A DNA stretch of 14,351 bases from Candidatus Bathyarchaeota archaeon (lineage in GTDB: Archaea > Thermoproteota > Bathyarchaeia > 40CM-2-53-6). Positions 1 to 7,380 of the stretch are shown in pieces. Where the stretch lies: the NCBI GenBank assembly GCA_005884605.1, contig VBBE01000089.1:1-14351 (forward strand), given 5' to 3'. Position 1 is the stretch's first letter. The number at the start of each line of letters is the position of its first letter. The translations under genes and the position numbers were made by a program. The notes beneath the pieces are model-generated. The model did not search any database. It was not told where the DNA came from and was given only the letters and a program-made list of their open reading frames with translations.

Positions 1-83
1 TCTTCAAGAGGGTCCAGTCTGCGAAACTTAAAGGGGTTAGGTATCGCAACCATTGCTAGCGAGGGTACAGCGGCAATCAGCAT
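1..83 (-). CDS. N-terminal fragment of an unidentified protein, cut by the left edge
   Basis: An ATG at 83-81 opens a minus-strand frame that stays open to the left edge (27 codons seen). The peptide begins MLIAAVPSLAMVAIPNPFK and continues with FRRLDPLE. A TAA lies two codons before the ATG, so this is the first possible start in its frame. AGGAGG (minus strand, 100-95) sits 11 bases upstream and is one of the best Shine-Dalgarno matches in the window, although the spacing is long. The first 16 residues are hydrophobic and could be a membrane or signal segment; the rest is basic and then acidic. The string VAIPNPF faintly resembles a segment near the end of HAD-type hydrolases, but at an N-terminus that would be misplaced. 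I do not assign a function. It could also be part of a decayed gene, because the adjacent minus-strand frame just upstream is open as well. Confidence 0.35.
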   Translation of the reverse strand, partial: MLIAAVPSLAMVAIPNPFKFRRLDPLE

Positions 84-417
84 TCTTTAGCACTCCTCCT
101 GCAATACCAATAATGATGGGTCTTTGGTCGGCGTCACCGCTACTAGATTTCGATCCCCAAGGACGCGTTTCACTTATCTCCCAGGCTTAGCGCTCTCTTC
201 TCTTTGGTTGAGATTGTGTTGTCATAGTGGCTACTCTCCAAATGACCCAGGATGACAATTTGTCGGAATTGCAATATCAAGGCTGGCACTAGGAGCGGAA
301 GAGATTTGCGGTCAGAGCTTCCCACTTTTCACCTTCTAGGCACTTTATACGTTACTGGCTTTCAGTCTCTTGTGGGGGCCGGATGCGGGTATCATTGACC
401 TAGAACTCGCGTGAACC
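84..417. other. 334-base region without a convincing gene
   Basis: No frame of useful length starts here on either strand. A 25-codon plus-strand frame (113-190) has no ribosome site or recognisable product. On the minus strand a frame from about 192 down to 34 is open and contains RPIIIGIAGG, but it has no upstream ATG, GTG or TTG in the proper place and is interrupted by a TAA near 193. Short palindromic words occur at 254-264 and 268-275 (ATTGCAAT). The region presumably carries the promoters for the leftward fragment and for the rightward nucleotidyltransferase. No tRNA-like T-arm was found. Confidence 0.4.
343..350 (+). promoter_or_regulatory. Possible TATA (box A) element for the nucleotidyltransferase gene
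   Basis: CTTTATAC at 343-350 resembles the archaeal box A consensus. Transcription would start roughly 25 bases downstream, near 372-376, leaving a leader of about 45 bases before the TTG start at 418. No other AT-rich element lies at a suitable distance. The match is by eye only and could be chance. Confidence 0.28.
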
Positions 418-1893
418 TTGAAGGCTGTTGTTCTAGCCGGGGGCGAAGGAACCCGTCTACGACCTCTCACCTTTACCCGGCCTAAGCCAATGCTTCCACT
501 CGCTCCCAACCCAATAATCCACTACGTACTCTCCCATCTATCCTCCAACGGATTCCACGACATTATCATCATCGTTGGCTATCTCAAAGATCAACTGATG
601 GGCTATCTAGGCGACGGCTCCCAGTTCGGGGTCAGAATCACATACGTTGTCGAACCGGAAGGAGTTGCATTCGGAACCGCTGGAAGCCTGAAACTGGCCG
701 CTCATCTTCTGGACGAAACATTTCTGGTCGTCCAATCTGATACAATCAGCGAAATCTCCCTGACCGAAATGGTTCACTTTCATTTGGACAGGGGAGGAGA
801 AGTCTCCATCGCTCTTACTGAAGTAGAAGACCCGTCCCTTTATGGAATCGCGGTTCTGGGGAACAGGGAGGAAATTGTCAAGTTTCTAGAAAAACCGGCA
901 CCAGGCACAGCGCTTAGTAACCTTGCGAGCACTGGCTTCTACATTCTCGAACCCGATGTCGTCGATTACATAGAGGATGAAAAGTGGGACTTTGCTCGCG
1001 ACCTGTTCCCCTACCTAATGCGAGTAGGTGAACATCTCTTCGGGTTCGCTTCCAAGTCATTTTGGGTGGACGTGGGAGAACTCAAGGGCTATTTGAGAGG
1101 AGCTGGCTGGGTCCTAGGCAAGCTAGATCATGATGCTCCTACCGACGCAAGGGCACTCGGCAATTCTAAACCGCGGGTTTTCGTGAGGGGAAACATCAGG
1201 ATGGGTCAACGTGTTCAGATTTCTGGTCCGTCATGGTTCGACAATGATGCCAAGATTGAAGATGATGTTAAGATCCAGCCTGGAACGGTCTTGGAAGAAG
1301 ATTCCCAGATACGCTCAGGGACATTCTTGGACCAAACGGTTACGTTTCGTCATACGGAAATCGGAAGTAATTGCTCAGTGAAATCAACGATAATCGGTGA
1401 GCGAGCGATCGTGGGCGACAACGTAACCATTGATAGTGCCATAATCGGGCAGGGTTGCACGCTCGGAGACCGAGCAAAGATTCTGCCCGGGAGTCGATTG
1501 TGGCCTAATACCAGGGTTGAAGCGGACGCTACCGTAGATGGGATCATGGCGGTTCCAAGGGACAAGTCATTCTACTTTGACACTGGTCTTGGACTATATT
1601 CGGGAATACTCGCCTCCTCAATTGGAGAGTTCCTGGAAGCGCTCAAAATCGTGCCATTAGAATCTCTGGAGTACCATATTGGACGGAGGGATTTTGAGAA
1701 ATGGACGAAGGATGTGTTGGGTTCGATTCAACTCGCCGATAATATCAGGACCCTTAGACGGTCTCAGTCTAAAGGCGAGGAGCTCCGCCATCAACTGGTT
1801 GACTTTGTCGTAGAGTGGGCTGAGACAGTCTCTTCTCCGCAGGAAACCTCTGACCATCAGAAACGACCTACCTGGCCACTAACTACTGTGTAG
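418..1893 (+). CDS. Sugar-phosphate nucleotidyltransferase with beta-helix and C-terminal DUF5752-like domain
   Basis: This 491-residue protein probably activates a sugar 1-phosphate with an NTP to give a nucleotide-sugar (GDP-mannose, dTDP-glucose or UDP-sugar type) for cell-surface glycans or protein glycosylation. Residues 1-235 form the nucleotidyltransferase domain. The signature LAGGEGTRLRPLT (6-18) is followed by PKPMLPL (22-28), with a probable metal-binding Asp108 in VVQSDT, EKP at 158-160 and Asp218 in FWVDVG. Residues about 255-375 contain hexapeptide-like repeats (IGSNCS, IGERAIVGDN, IGQGCTLGDR) of a left-handed beta-helix. Residues about 384-470 (YSGILASSIGEFLEALK, then EYHIGRRDFEKW) resemble DUF5752, which I recognise from memory only. 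Typical family members without this tail are about 350-420 residues. The start is TTG at 418; an in-frame TGA at 412-414 excludes anything earlier, and the N-terminus fits the family exactly. The exact sugar and base cannot be read from sequence. A GlmU-type acetyltransferase is less likely. Confidence 0.85.
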   Translation: MKAVVLAGGEGTRLRPLTFTRPKPMLPLAPNPIIHYVLSHLSSNGFHDIIIIVGYLKDQLMGYLGDGSQFGVRITYVVEPEGVAFGTAGSLKLAAHLLDETFLVVQSDTISEISLTEMVHFHLDRGGEVSIALTEVEDPSLYGIAVLGNREEIVKFLEKPAPGTALSNLASTGFYILEPDVVDYIEDEKWDFARDLFPYLMRVGEHLFGFASKSFWVDVGELKGYLRGAGWVLGKLDHDAPTDARALGNSKPRVFVRGNIRMGQRVQISGPSWFDNDAKIEDDVKIQPGTVLEEDSQIRSGTFLDQTVTFRHTEIGSNCSVKSTIIGERAIVGDNVTIDSAIIGQGCTLGDRAKILPGSRLWPNTRVEADATVDGIMAVPRDKSFYFDTGLGLYSGILASSIGEFLEALKIVPLESLEYHIGRRDFEKWTKDVLGSIQLADNIRTLRRSQSKGEELRHQLVDFVVEWAETVSSPQETSDHQKRPTWPLTTV

Positions 1894-1950
1894 CCGTTTA
1901 CCGGGAGAATCCATAGAAGACTCTCATCTCAAAACCCAGTGAAATTGTGG

Positions 1951-1984
1951 GCTCGCTTGTCCCTTAGAATGATTGTCAGCGAGC
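1951..1984 (-). terminator. Stem-loop between convergent genes, possible terminator
   Basis: GCTCGCT (1951-1957) and AGCGAGC (1978-1984) form a perfect 7-bp stem around a 20-base loop. It lies 7 bases beyond the guaAa stop codon on the minus strand and 58 bases beyond the stop of the convergent nucleotidyltransferase gene. It could end or stabilise the 3' end of either transcript. There is no strong T-tract next to the stem on either strand, so a classic intrinsic terminator is not shown. Confidence 0.35.
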
Positions 1985-1990
1985 AAAGAG

Positions 1991-2587
1991 CTAAGTTTGC
2001 TTATGTTCTTCGACGATATGTAGGAAGTTCTTGAACAAGTCCACGCCTTTCACTGTATGAGATACCTCCGGGTGGAATTGGACTCCAAATATTGGTCTAC
2101 TGTCGTGTCGCATGGCTTCAATTGCACAGTTGTTTGACTTGGCAAGCACGTGAAAACCTTCTGGTGCCTTTACCACCTCATCGTTGTGAGACTCCCACGC
2201 GGTGAAACTTGGCTTCAATCCCTCAAGAATTCGTCCTTCCTCAATAACGGAAATTTCTACCGGACCAAACTCTGGTTTCCGGGCGGCTTCGGTCACCCCA
2301 CCAAAAGCCGTCGCAAGTAGCTGGTGAGTGACGCAGATACAGAGCATGGGCAGATCGACTTGTCTGATCAGTCGGGCTGCATCCGCCAGCTCGCCAGTCA
2401 GTTGGTTGGGAGATCTTACGCTCTGCGGGCCTCCCCCCATTACCAGCGCGTCCGGTTTGATTGATTCGAGTTGTTCGAGGGGGACAGATGGCGGCAGTAG
2501 TTTGGATTCTACCCCTAGTTCCTTGAGGTTTCGGACGATCAGGTGATTGTACTGACCTTTGACATATATGACTGGTATTTTCGTCAT
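1991..2587 (-). CDS. guaAa: GMP synthetase glutamine amidotransferase subunit (subunit A)
   Basis: This subunit hydrolyses glutamine and passes ammonia to the partner ATP-pyrophosphatase, which converts XMP to GMP in the last step of purine synthesis. At 198 residues it is close to the normal archaeal length (about 185-190) and is a stand-alone class I amidotransferase. Visible parts are MGGGPQSV (50-57), the nucleophile Cys85, FGPVEISV (107-114), WESHNDEV (131-138) and the catalytic pair His172/Glu174 in GVQFHPEVSHT. The nucleophile elbow is odd. The usual G-x-C-x-G-H-Q reads C-I-C-V-T-H-Q (83-89), so both flanking glycines are replaced; the DNA (TGT ATC TGC GTC ACT CAC CAG) confirms this. 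It starts with ATG three bases after the stop of guaAb on the same strand, so the two are surely co-transcribed and probably translationally coupled. The remaining catalytic residues are intact, so I call it functional with some caution. Confidence 0.9.
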   Translation of the reverse strand: MTKIPVIYVKGQYNHLIVRNLKELGVESKLLPPSVPLEQLESIKPDALVMGGGPQSVRSPNQLTGELADAARLIRQVDLPMLCICVTHQLLATAFGGVTEAARKPEFGPVEISVIEEGRILEGLKPSFTAWESHNDEVVKAPEGFHVLAKSNNCAIEAMRHDSRPIFGVQFHPEVSHTVKGVDLFKNFLHIVEEHKQT

Positions 2588-2590
2588 GTC

Positions 2591-3835
2591 TTATTCGAAC
2601 TCAATGGTCCCAGGTGGTTTAGGTGTGATGTCGTAATAGACACGGCTCACGCTTTGTTCCTTCAAGACCTGTTGGCCTATGTCTTTGAGGATCTTCCATG
2701 GCACGGGGGAAGCGGCGGCCGTCATGAAGTCTCTGGTTGAAACCGCCCTGACGAGAATGGATAAGGGTCTTCCGCCTCTTCGTTCCTTTACGAGCATTGC
2801 TACTCTGGTGATGTCCGGGAACTTTTCCACTATTCCCGCCTGAAGGTGGCGAAGCCTATCTTGGAGCCAGCCATAGGTCTCGCGCGATTCTTCGGAGAGC
2901 TTGACGCCGGCCAGCAGCCCATAGCATCTCTGGTCCCCTTTCACCCCCGTCACCCTGTCTTCAAAGACGTCCGCGTGGACCTCGGACTTTGGAAGTCCAA
3001 GGGCCTCACTCGCAGTTTCTGAGACAGTCTCGAGCGAGAGATCCTTAGCGAACTTGCTCTCAATTACCGCCGCGAAGTACTGTTCGTAGTTGAAAGGAGC
3101 GAGGCTTGTTTCGACTATTTTTGTCGCTTCTTTGAGAACGCGGATCTTTTCCTTGGTCACGTTGCCTATGCACCGGACAAGGAGTCCTGGTCCGGGGAAG
3201 GGTTGTCTCTCTGACAGTTCGCTTGGAAGGTTGAGATGACGTCCGAGCGTCCGAACCTGGTCCTTGTAGAGGTCGGCCAGAGGCTCGATAATCTTGAAGC
3301 CGTAGGTTGACGCGGGGTCTATCCCTACCTGTTCTAGAATATTATGCTGGGTCTTGATCCCGCCCTGCGTTTCAATCCAGTCAGGAGCAATCGTTCCCTG
3401 GAGGATGTACTGGCAACCTTCCCTCTCGGCTTCTTCTTTGAGAACTTGGTAGAAGGTCTCTCTGAACTTCTCTCGTTTTTCCTCCGCTGTTCCCTTTCCT
3501 TTTATCGAGGCGAGGAATCGACCGCTGGCATGGACTAGACGCACCTTCAGTGAGGTTGGAGAGATAGCCAGCCTTTCTTTGACCCGTTCAGGTTCGCCAG
3601 CTCGGAGAAAACCTGTATCTATCATTATTGGGAGTAGTTTGTCGCCGAGAGCTTCTCTAGCTACTAGAGTCGCGACGGTGCTATCGACGCCGCCGGATAC
3701 AGCTGAGATAACTTTCTTGTCTTGGGCGAGTTCGCGGAGCCTTGCGGTCTCTTCGGACAAGAAGCTTGAAGGGTGGAACCCCTGAATCGCCACCGACAAC
3801 CGTTTGCCCATCTTAGCCAGACCCGGCCGCGCCAA
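2591..3835 (-). CDS. guaAb: GMP synthetase ATP-pyrophosphatase subunit (subunit B)
   Basis: This subunit adenylates XMP and replaces AMP with ammonia from subunit A to form GMP. The N-type PP-loop SGGVDST lies at 47-53. MIDTGFLRAGEPERVKE (71-87), QGTIAPDWIE (146-155), IEPLADLYKDQVR (183-195), RQPFPGPGLLVR (210-221) and the C-terminal YYDITPKPPGTIEFE follow in the family order. The protein has 414 residues against about 310 in typical archaeal subunit B. The excess appears as two insertions in the dimerisation domain: roughly 258-292, between QYFA and VTGVKGDQR, and roughly 308-357, between GDQRCYG and ILVRAVSTRDFMTA. The start used is TTG at 3835 because AAGAAGGA lies five bases upstream. ATG at 3811 (residue 9) is an alternative and matches the family N-terminus slightly better. 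It is the first gene of the guaAb-guaAa operon. Confidence 0.9.
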   Translation of the reverse strand: MARPGLAKMGKRLSVAIQGFHPSSFLSEETARLRELAQDKKVISAVSGGVDSTVATLVAREALGDKLLPIMIDTGFLRAGEPERVKERLAISPTSLKVRLVHASGRFLASIKGKGTAEEKREKFRETFYQVLKEEAEREGCQYILQGTIAPDWIETQGGIKTQHNILEQVGIDPASTYGFKIIEPLADLYKDQVRTLGRHLNLPSELSERQPFPGPGLLVRCIGNVTKEKIRVLKEATKIVETSLAPFNYEQYFAAVIESKFAKDLSLETVSETASEALGLPKSEVHADVFEDRVTGVKGDQRCYGLLAGVKLSEESRETYGWLQDRLRHLQAGIVEKFPDITRVAMLVKERRGGRPLSILVRAVSTRDFMTAAASPVPWKILKDIGQQVLKEQSVSRVYYDITPKPPGTIEFE

Positions 3836-4082
3836 TTTATTCCTTCTTTTGCTGTCTTACGAGTCATAGAGCAAGGCGAGGGCTCCAATACCGGCAACTC
3901 CTCCAACCATAGATAGAGACCATAGTCAGACCCGCCATCTCCGAGAATACTGGAATTGGAATCGCCCATTTTCAGCCCTGATCTTAAATCTGGATCATGG
4001 CTAAAATTCCGCCATCTCGCGACGCAGAAGCGGTCGAGAGTCTCAGTCCAAGCGTGTCAACTAGAAAGAGGGCCGGTCTTGC
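3836..4082. other. 247-base gap with a possible frame-broken surface-protein tail
   Basis: This gap separates the DUF1634 gene from guaAb, all on the minus strand, and should contain the guaAb promoter. CTCTATGA (minus strand, near 3871-3864), about 30 bases before the TTG, is a weak TATA candidate. Between about 3970 and 3850 the minus-strand frames hold pieces that resemble a C-terminal sorting signal: IPIPVFSEMAGLTMVS in one frame, then MVGGVAGIGALALLYDS in a second, then the basic RKTAKE in the third. No frame is open long enough to be an intact gene. A complementary overlapping frame (down to 3664) runs into guaAb and looks non-coding. Confidence 0.35.
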
Positions 4083-4421
4083 TTAGCCCGCTGCTCCCGA
4101 ATACAAGGCGAACAATAGCATTCCGAGGACCAGAATCGTGATCCCGGCGTACGCGCGATCCCTCTCAGCGGCGAAGTATATCGACGAGATCGCGACCCGG
4201 AAAATTGGCGTTGCAATCAATACTATCACCCCGAGATACACTATTCCAGTCAGGTCTCCGCTAAACGCGAGTCTAAGGATGACTCCGACACTCAACACAC
4301 CTGGAATACTCGCGCTACCAAAACCGCCAACGGCCCACAGAGAAAGACCGAGAAGACTCAAGACGGCGCTGACAAGAACCCCAACCCGCAACGACTGGGC
4401 CACAATCCGGTTAAGATCCAA
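4083..4421 (-). CDS. DUF1634 family small membrane protein
   Basis: This 112-residue protein has three predicted hydrophobic helices, about residues 13-33, 57-78 and 91-110. It opens with RIVAQSLRVGVLVSAVLSL, ends near ILVLGMLLFALYSGAAG, and contains the short pattern RVAISSIYFAAERDRAY between helices 2 and 3. This fits DUF1634, a family of unknown function that is regularly encoded beside TauE/SafE permeases. The gene starts six bases after the stop of the TauE/SafE gene on the same strand, so an accessory or regulatory role for that transporter is the natural inference. The start is TTG at 4421; a downstream GTG at 4403 (residue 7) is possible. No enzymatic motif is visible. Confidence 0.8.
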   Translation of the reverse strand: MDLNRIVAQSLRVGVLVSAVLSLLGLSLWAVGGFGSASIPGVLSVGVILRLAFSGDLTGIVYLGVIVLIATPIFRVAISSIYFAAERDRAYAGITILVLGMLLFALYSGAAG

Positions 4422-4427
4422 ACCCGA

Positions 4428-5285
4428 TCACAACACTATCTGCGGAAAGAATCCCTTCAGAATCATGGCAATCGAGACTGCCACCAAAAGAATAGCGAAC
4501 AATAGCTTGATTCTAAGTGGAGGGGTTCTTCGAAGCAACCGGGTGCCGACAGCCGCACCGATCACAACCCCAATCATCAAGGGAGCAACAAGAAGCGGCT
4601 GCACGTCCCCGCGGACAAAGTAGACAGAGGAACTTGCCGCCGCCGTCACGCCGATCATGAAGTTGCTAGTTGCAGAGGCCACCTTTACCGGCACTTTGGA
4701 CAACAAGTTCATCGTAGGAACCCCGATGATTCCTCCACCAACTCCGAGGAGCCCGGATACTACTCCTGAGATGCCGCTGATACCAAGCGTCTTGAGAGTA
4801 TTTGTAACCTCATACCGGTTCGTGACACCTGTTGCAGGATCGAAATATTCACTCCCTAGCCTAAGATTTCGAGCAACTCTGTCGGGAACGACCCCTGAGG
4901 GAGAATCTATCCGCCGCCCAGCTATCATTATCGCAGAAGCGTAAATCAGCAGAATCCCGAAGAAAACCAGCAGAACCCCTGGAGCAAGAAAGGCGGCGAC
5001 AAGTGCTCCCGTAATAGCGCCCAGAACGGTTCCAACCTCAAGAAACATTCCCAGCCTTAGATTCGTAAGCCGATCCTGAACATAAGTGGCCGCGGAAGCG
5101 CTCGAGGTCGCGATAACCGAGACTATACTCGCGCCAACAGCAAAGGGCAGTGGAACCCCCTCGACAAGCGTCAAGAACGGAATTATCAGGATCCCACCTC
5201 CAAGCCCGAAGACCGCCCCTACTAGCCCAGCGAGAATCGACATTAGAAAGATCGACAGTACCTCGAAAGGCGTAACGACCAGCAT
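4428..5285 (-). CDS. TauE/SafE family sulfite/organosulfonate-type permease
   Basis: This is an integral membrane protein of the TauE/SafE (DUF81, COG0730) family, implicated in export or uptake of small anions such as sulfite, sulfoacetate or related compounds. It shows the expected internal duplication: LAGLVGAVFGLGGGILIIPF in the first half and SGVVSGLLGVGGGIIGVPTM in the second. There are about eight hydrophobic segments. A hydrophilic loop of about 40 residues separates the halves (GSEYFDPATG... RYEV), a loop I associate with the subfamily that occurs beside DUF1634. I use ATG at 5285 because the first membrane helix begins right after it. A TTG at 5306 would add seven residues (292 in all). 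It is the first gene of a two-gene operon with DUF1634 and is divergent from argS with under 60 bases between starts. The substrate cannot be read from sequence. Confidence 0.85.
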   Translation of the reverse strand: MLVVTPFEVLSIFLMSILAGLVGAVFGLGGGILIIPFLTLVEGVPLPFAVGASIVSVIATSSASAATYVQDRLTNLRLGMFLEVGTVLGAITGALVAAFLAPGVLLVFFGILLIYASAIMIAGRRIDSPSGVVPDRVARNLRLGSEYFDPATGVTNRYEVTNTLKTLGISGISGVVSGLLGVGGGIIGVPTMNLLSKVPVKVASATSNFMIGVTAAASSSVYFVRGDVQPLLVAPLMIGVVIGAAVGTRLLRRTPPLRIKLLFAILLVAVSIAMILKGFFPQIVL

Positions 5286-5343
5286 AGAGAGAGTATTCCC
5301 CCGCAAATTCGACGAACCGAGAATGCCCTAATAAGAAGCTTGG

Positions 5344-7377
5344 GTGGAATCCTGCGACAATCGTGTGACTCCGGACTTGGCACAGACACTCAGACGTGAG
5401 AAGCAGGGTCAGGCCAATCCTTTCGGATCTTTCAGGCGCGAATGTGAAACCGCACTAGAAGCGGGATACTTGGCTCTCAAGAAAACCTGGGAACATAATC
5501 TTCCCGACCACGATATCGTGCCCATTCTCGAAAATCCACCCGACCCGAGCTTTGGGCACCTAGCAAGTTCACTGAGCTTCGAACTAGCGAAAATTCAGAA
5601 GAAGAAGCCAATAGAAGTAGCCAAGATGCTAGCAGAGACAACTAGGCAGATCCCAAGACTCCACCTTATCGCCTCAGTTGAGGCCACCGAACCTGGCTAC
5701 GTAAATTTCCGGGCAAACCTTGCGAGACTCACGGAACTCACTCTCAAATCGGTTCAACGGACCGGATCAGAGTATGGACTCATCAAAACGGGTGCTCCAG
5801 AGAAAACTATTGTAGAACATACTAGCGCAAACCCCGCGAGACCCATCCACATAGGTACCGCCAAGAACTCAATATTCGGCGATGCACTAGCACGCCTGCT
5901 CTCCGCACGAGGATACGACGTTCGGACCCACTTCTACATAGACGACACAGGCAGACAGGTCGCCATCATGGCCTACGGCTACAAACTACTGAACGAGCCG
6001 ACTCCGGAGGGAAAGCCGGACCATTTCATCGGAAAAATCTACTCCGTAACCGCAACCCTTGTCGAGATTGAAGAACTGAAGAAGCGACTTGCCCTGCTCG
6101 AGAAGACCAACGCTTCTGACGCGGACATCGTCGCCGCCACAAAATCCCTCGACGAATGGGTAGGCATAGCGGCAGACCTCCGGAGCAAATACCCTGAGGA
6201 ATTCGATCGTCTAGGGAAGCTGATCTCCCAGGATCCGGACCCTGAGGATTCAATTGGGGACCTCATCAGGAAGTACGAGAAAAATGACCCTGATACCCGG
6301 GCATTGATGAGACGGGTCAGCCGAACCGTACTAACCGGGTTCGAGGAGACTCTGCGGAGGGCTCGAATCCGCTTCGACGAGTGGGACTGGGAGAGCGACT
6401 TGATCTGGACAGGACGTGTTGCCGAACTCCTAGACCGGCTCAAGGAATCCGGATTCACCTCCAACAAAGGTGGAGCACTGGAACTTGACGTAGCCAAGGC
6501 GGTTGAAAAATTTGGATTGCGCGAGAAACTGGGCATAAGCCCCAGTTCTGAGATTCCCTCGCTCACCCTCATCCGATCCGATGGAACTTCCCTCTACTCA
6601 ACACGGGACATAGCCTACACGCTGTATAAGTTCGGGCGAGCGGAGAGAGTCATCAATGTGATCGGAACTGAACAGTCTCTTGCACAGCTCCAGGTTAAGG
6701 TTGCATTCTGGATTATCGGGCATCGGAAAGAGGCTGAGAAATTCATCTACTTCCCCATAGGTCAGCTCATGCTGGAGGGACAACGAATGTCCGCTCGACG
6801 AGGCCGATACGTGACCTTCGATCAAGCTCTCGACGAGACCATCTCTAGGGCAAAGTCGGAAGTCGACAAGCGCTCGCCGAGCATTCCCGATGAGATCAGG
6901 CAAAGAGTGGCAGATAGAATCGCGATTTCAGCCGTTAGATATGCGATCCTCTCTGTAGAGGCCATAAAGTCCACGAACTTTGTTTGGGACAAAGTCCTGA
7001 ACTTTGAGACGAACAGCGCTGCTTTCATCAACTACGCTTACACGAGGAGTTCCGGAATTCTCCGGAAGCTCGGGAGGATAACCCAGCCAAAGACGTTCAG
7101 CCTGTTGACGGATCCCGTCGAACAAGCCCTGGTTCTTGAGCTGTCCAAGTTTCCAGAAACTTTCTCGAAAGCCGCTGATGACCTTAACCCAACCTTGCTT
7201 TGCCTGTACGCGAACCTTCTTGCCCAGAGGTTCCACGAGTTCTACGAGAAATCCGATATATCCCACGTTAACAACGATGAACTCAAATGGCAAAGGGTCG
7301 CACTTGTCCTAGCCGTCAGAACAGTCTTGAAAACTGTTGCAGGGCTCTTGGGGCTAGAACTTGCCGAACGAATGTAG
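5344..7377 (+). CDS. argS: Arginyl-tRNA synthetase
   Basis: This class I synthetase charges tRNA-Arg with arginine in the cytoplasm. The protein has 677 residues, somewhat long for the family. Residues about 28-125 are the N-terminal additional domain (FRRECETAL, then LENPPDPSFGHLAS). The HIGH motif is seen as ANPARPIHIGT (162-172). The KMSKS position reads GQRMSARRGRYVTF (479-492), a degenerate form compatible with the many ArgRS that lack canonical KMSKS. Residues about 560-677 form the anticodon-binding DALR domain, ending in LGLELAERM. A charged coiled stretch (about 230-330) sits inside the catalytic domain, as in other archaeal enzymes. GTG at 5344 is the start used; GTG at 5365 and TTG at 5377 are possible because the first 25 residues are not conserved. 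No clear Shine-Dalgarno is seen. It stops three bases before the stop of the convergent dehydrogenase gene. Confidence 0.95.
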   Translation: MESCDNRVTPDLAQTLRREKQGQANPFGSFRRECETALEAGYLALKKTWEHNLPDHDIVPILENPPDPSFGHLASSLSFELAKIQKKKPIEVAKMLAETTRQIPRLHLIASVEATEPGYVNFRANLARLTELTLKSVQRTGSEYGLIKTGAPEKTIVEHTSANPARPIHIGTAKNSIFGDALARLLSARGYDVRTHFYIDDTGRQVAIMAYGYKLLNEPTPEGKPDHFIGKIYSVTATLVEIEELKKRLALLEKTNASDADIVAATKSLDEWVGIAADLRSKYPEEFDRLGKLISQDPDPEDSIGDLIRKYEKNDPDTRALMRRVSRTVLTGFEETLRRARIRFDEWDWESDLIWTGRVAELLDRLKESGFTSNKGGALELDVAKAVEKFGLREKLGISPSSEIPSLTLIRSDGTSLYSTRDIAYTLYKFGRAERVINVIGTEQSLAQLQVKVAFWIIGHRKEAEKFIYFPIGQLMLEGQRMSARRGRYVTFDQALDETISRAKSEVDKRSPSIPDEIRQRVADRIAISAVRYAILSVEAIKSTNFVWDKVLNFETNSAAFINYAYTRSSGILRKLGRITQPKTFSLLTDPVEQALVLELSKFPETFSKAADDLNPTLLCLYANLLAQRFHEFYEKSDISHVNNDELKWQRVALVLAVRTVLKTVAGLLGLELAERM

Positions 7378-7380
7378 AAT

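Noticed and set aside
113..190. 25-codon plus-strand frame in the left intergenic region
   Set aside because: It is too short, has no Shine-Dalgarno site or recognisable peptide, and overlaps open minus-strand frames.
371..417. GC-rich stretch GGGGGCCGGATGCGGG that could suggest the start of a tRNA
   Set aside because: No T-arm (GTTCNANNC), anticodon stem or closing acceptor stem can be found before the coding start at 418.
3664..3969. 101-residue minus-strand frame beginning MGDSNSS
   Set aside because: Two thirds of it overlap guaAb in another frame and its composition (Trp/Arg/Ser-rich, no domain) looks like an out-of-frame shadow.
4138..4623. 161-residue plus-strand frame opposite the DUF1634/TauE genes
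   Set aside because: It is Thr/Pro/Arg-rich without motifs and lies antisense to two well-supported membrane genes, whose codon pattern explains the open frame.
6774..6807. Missing canonical KMSKS in ArgRS (RMSARRG)
   Set aside because: Departure from KMSKS is common in arginyl-tRNA synthetases and the rest of the enzyme is intact.
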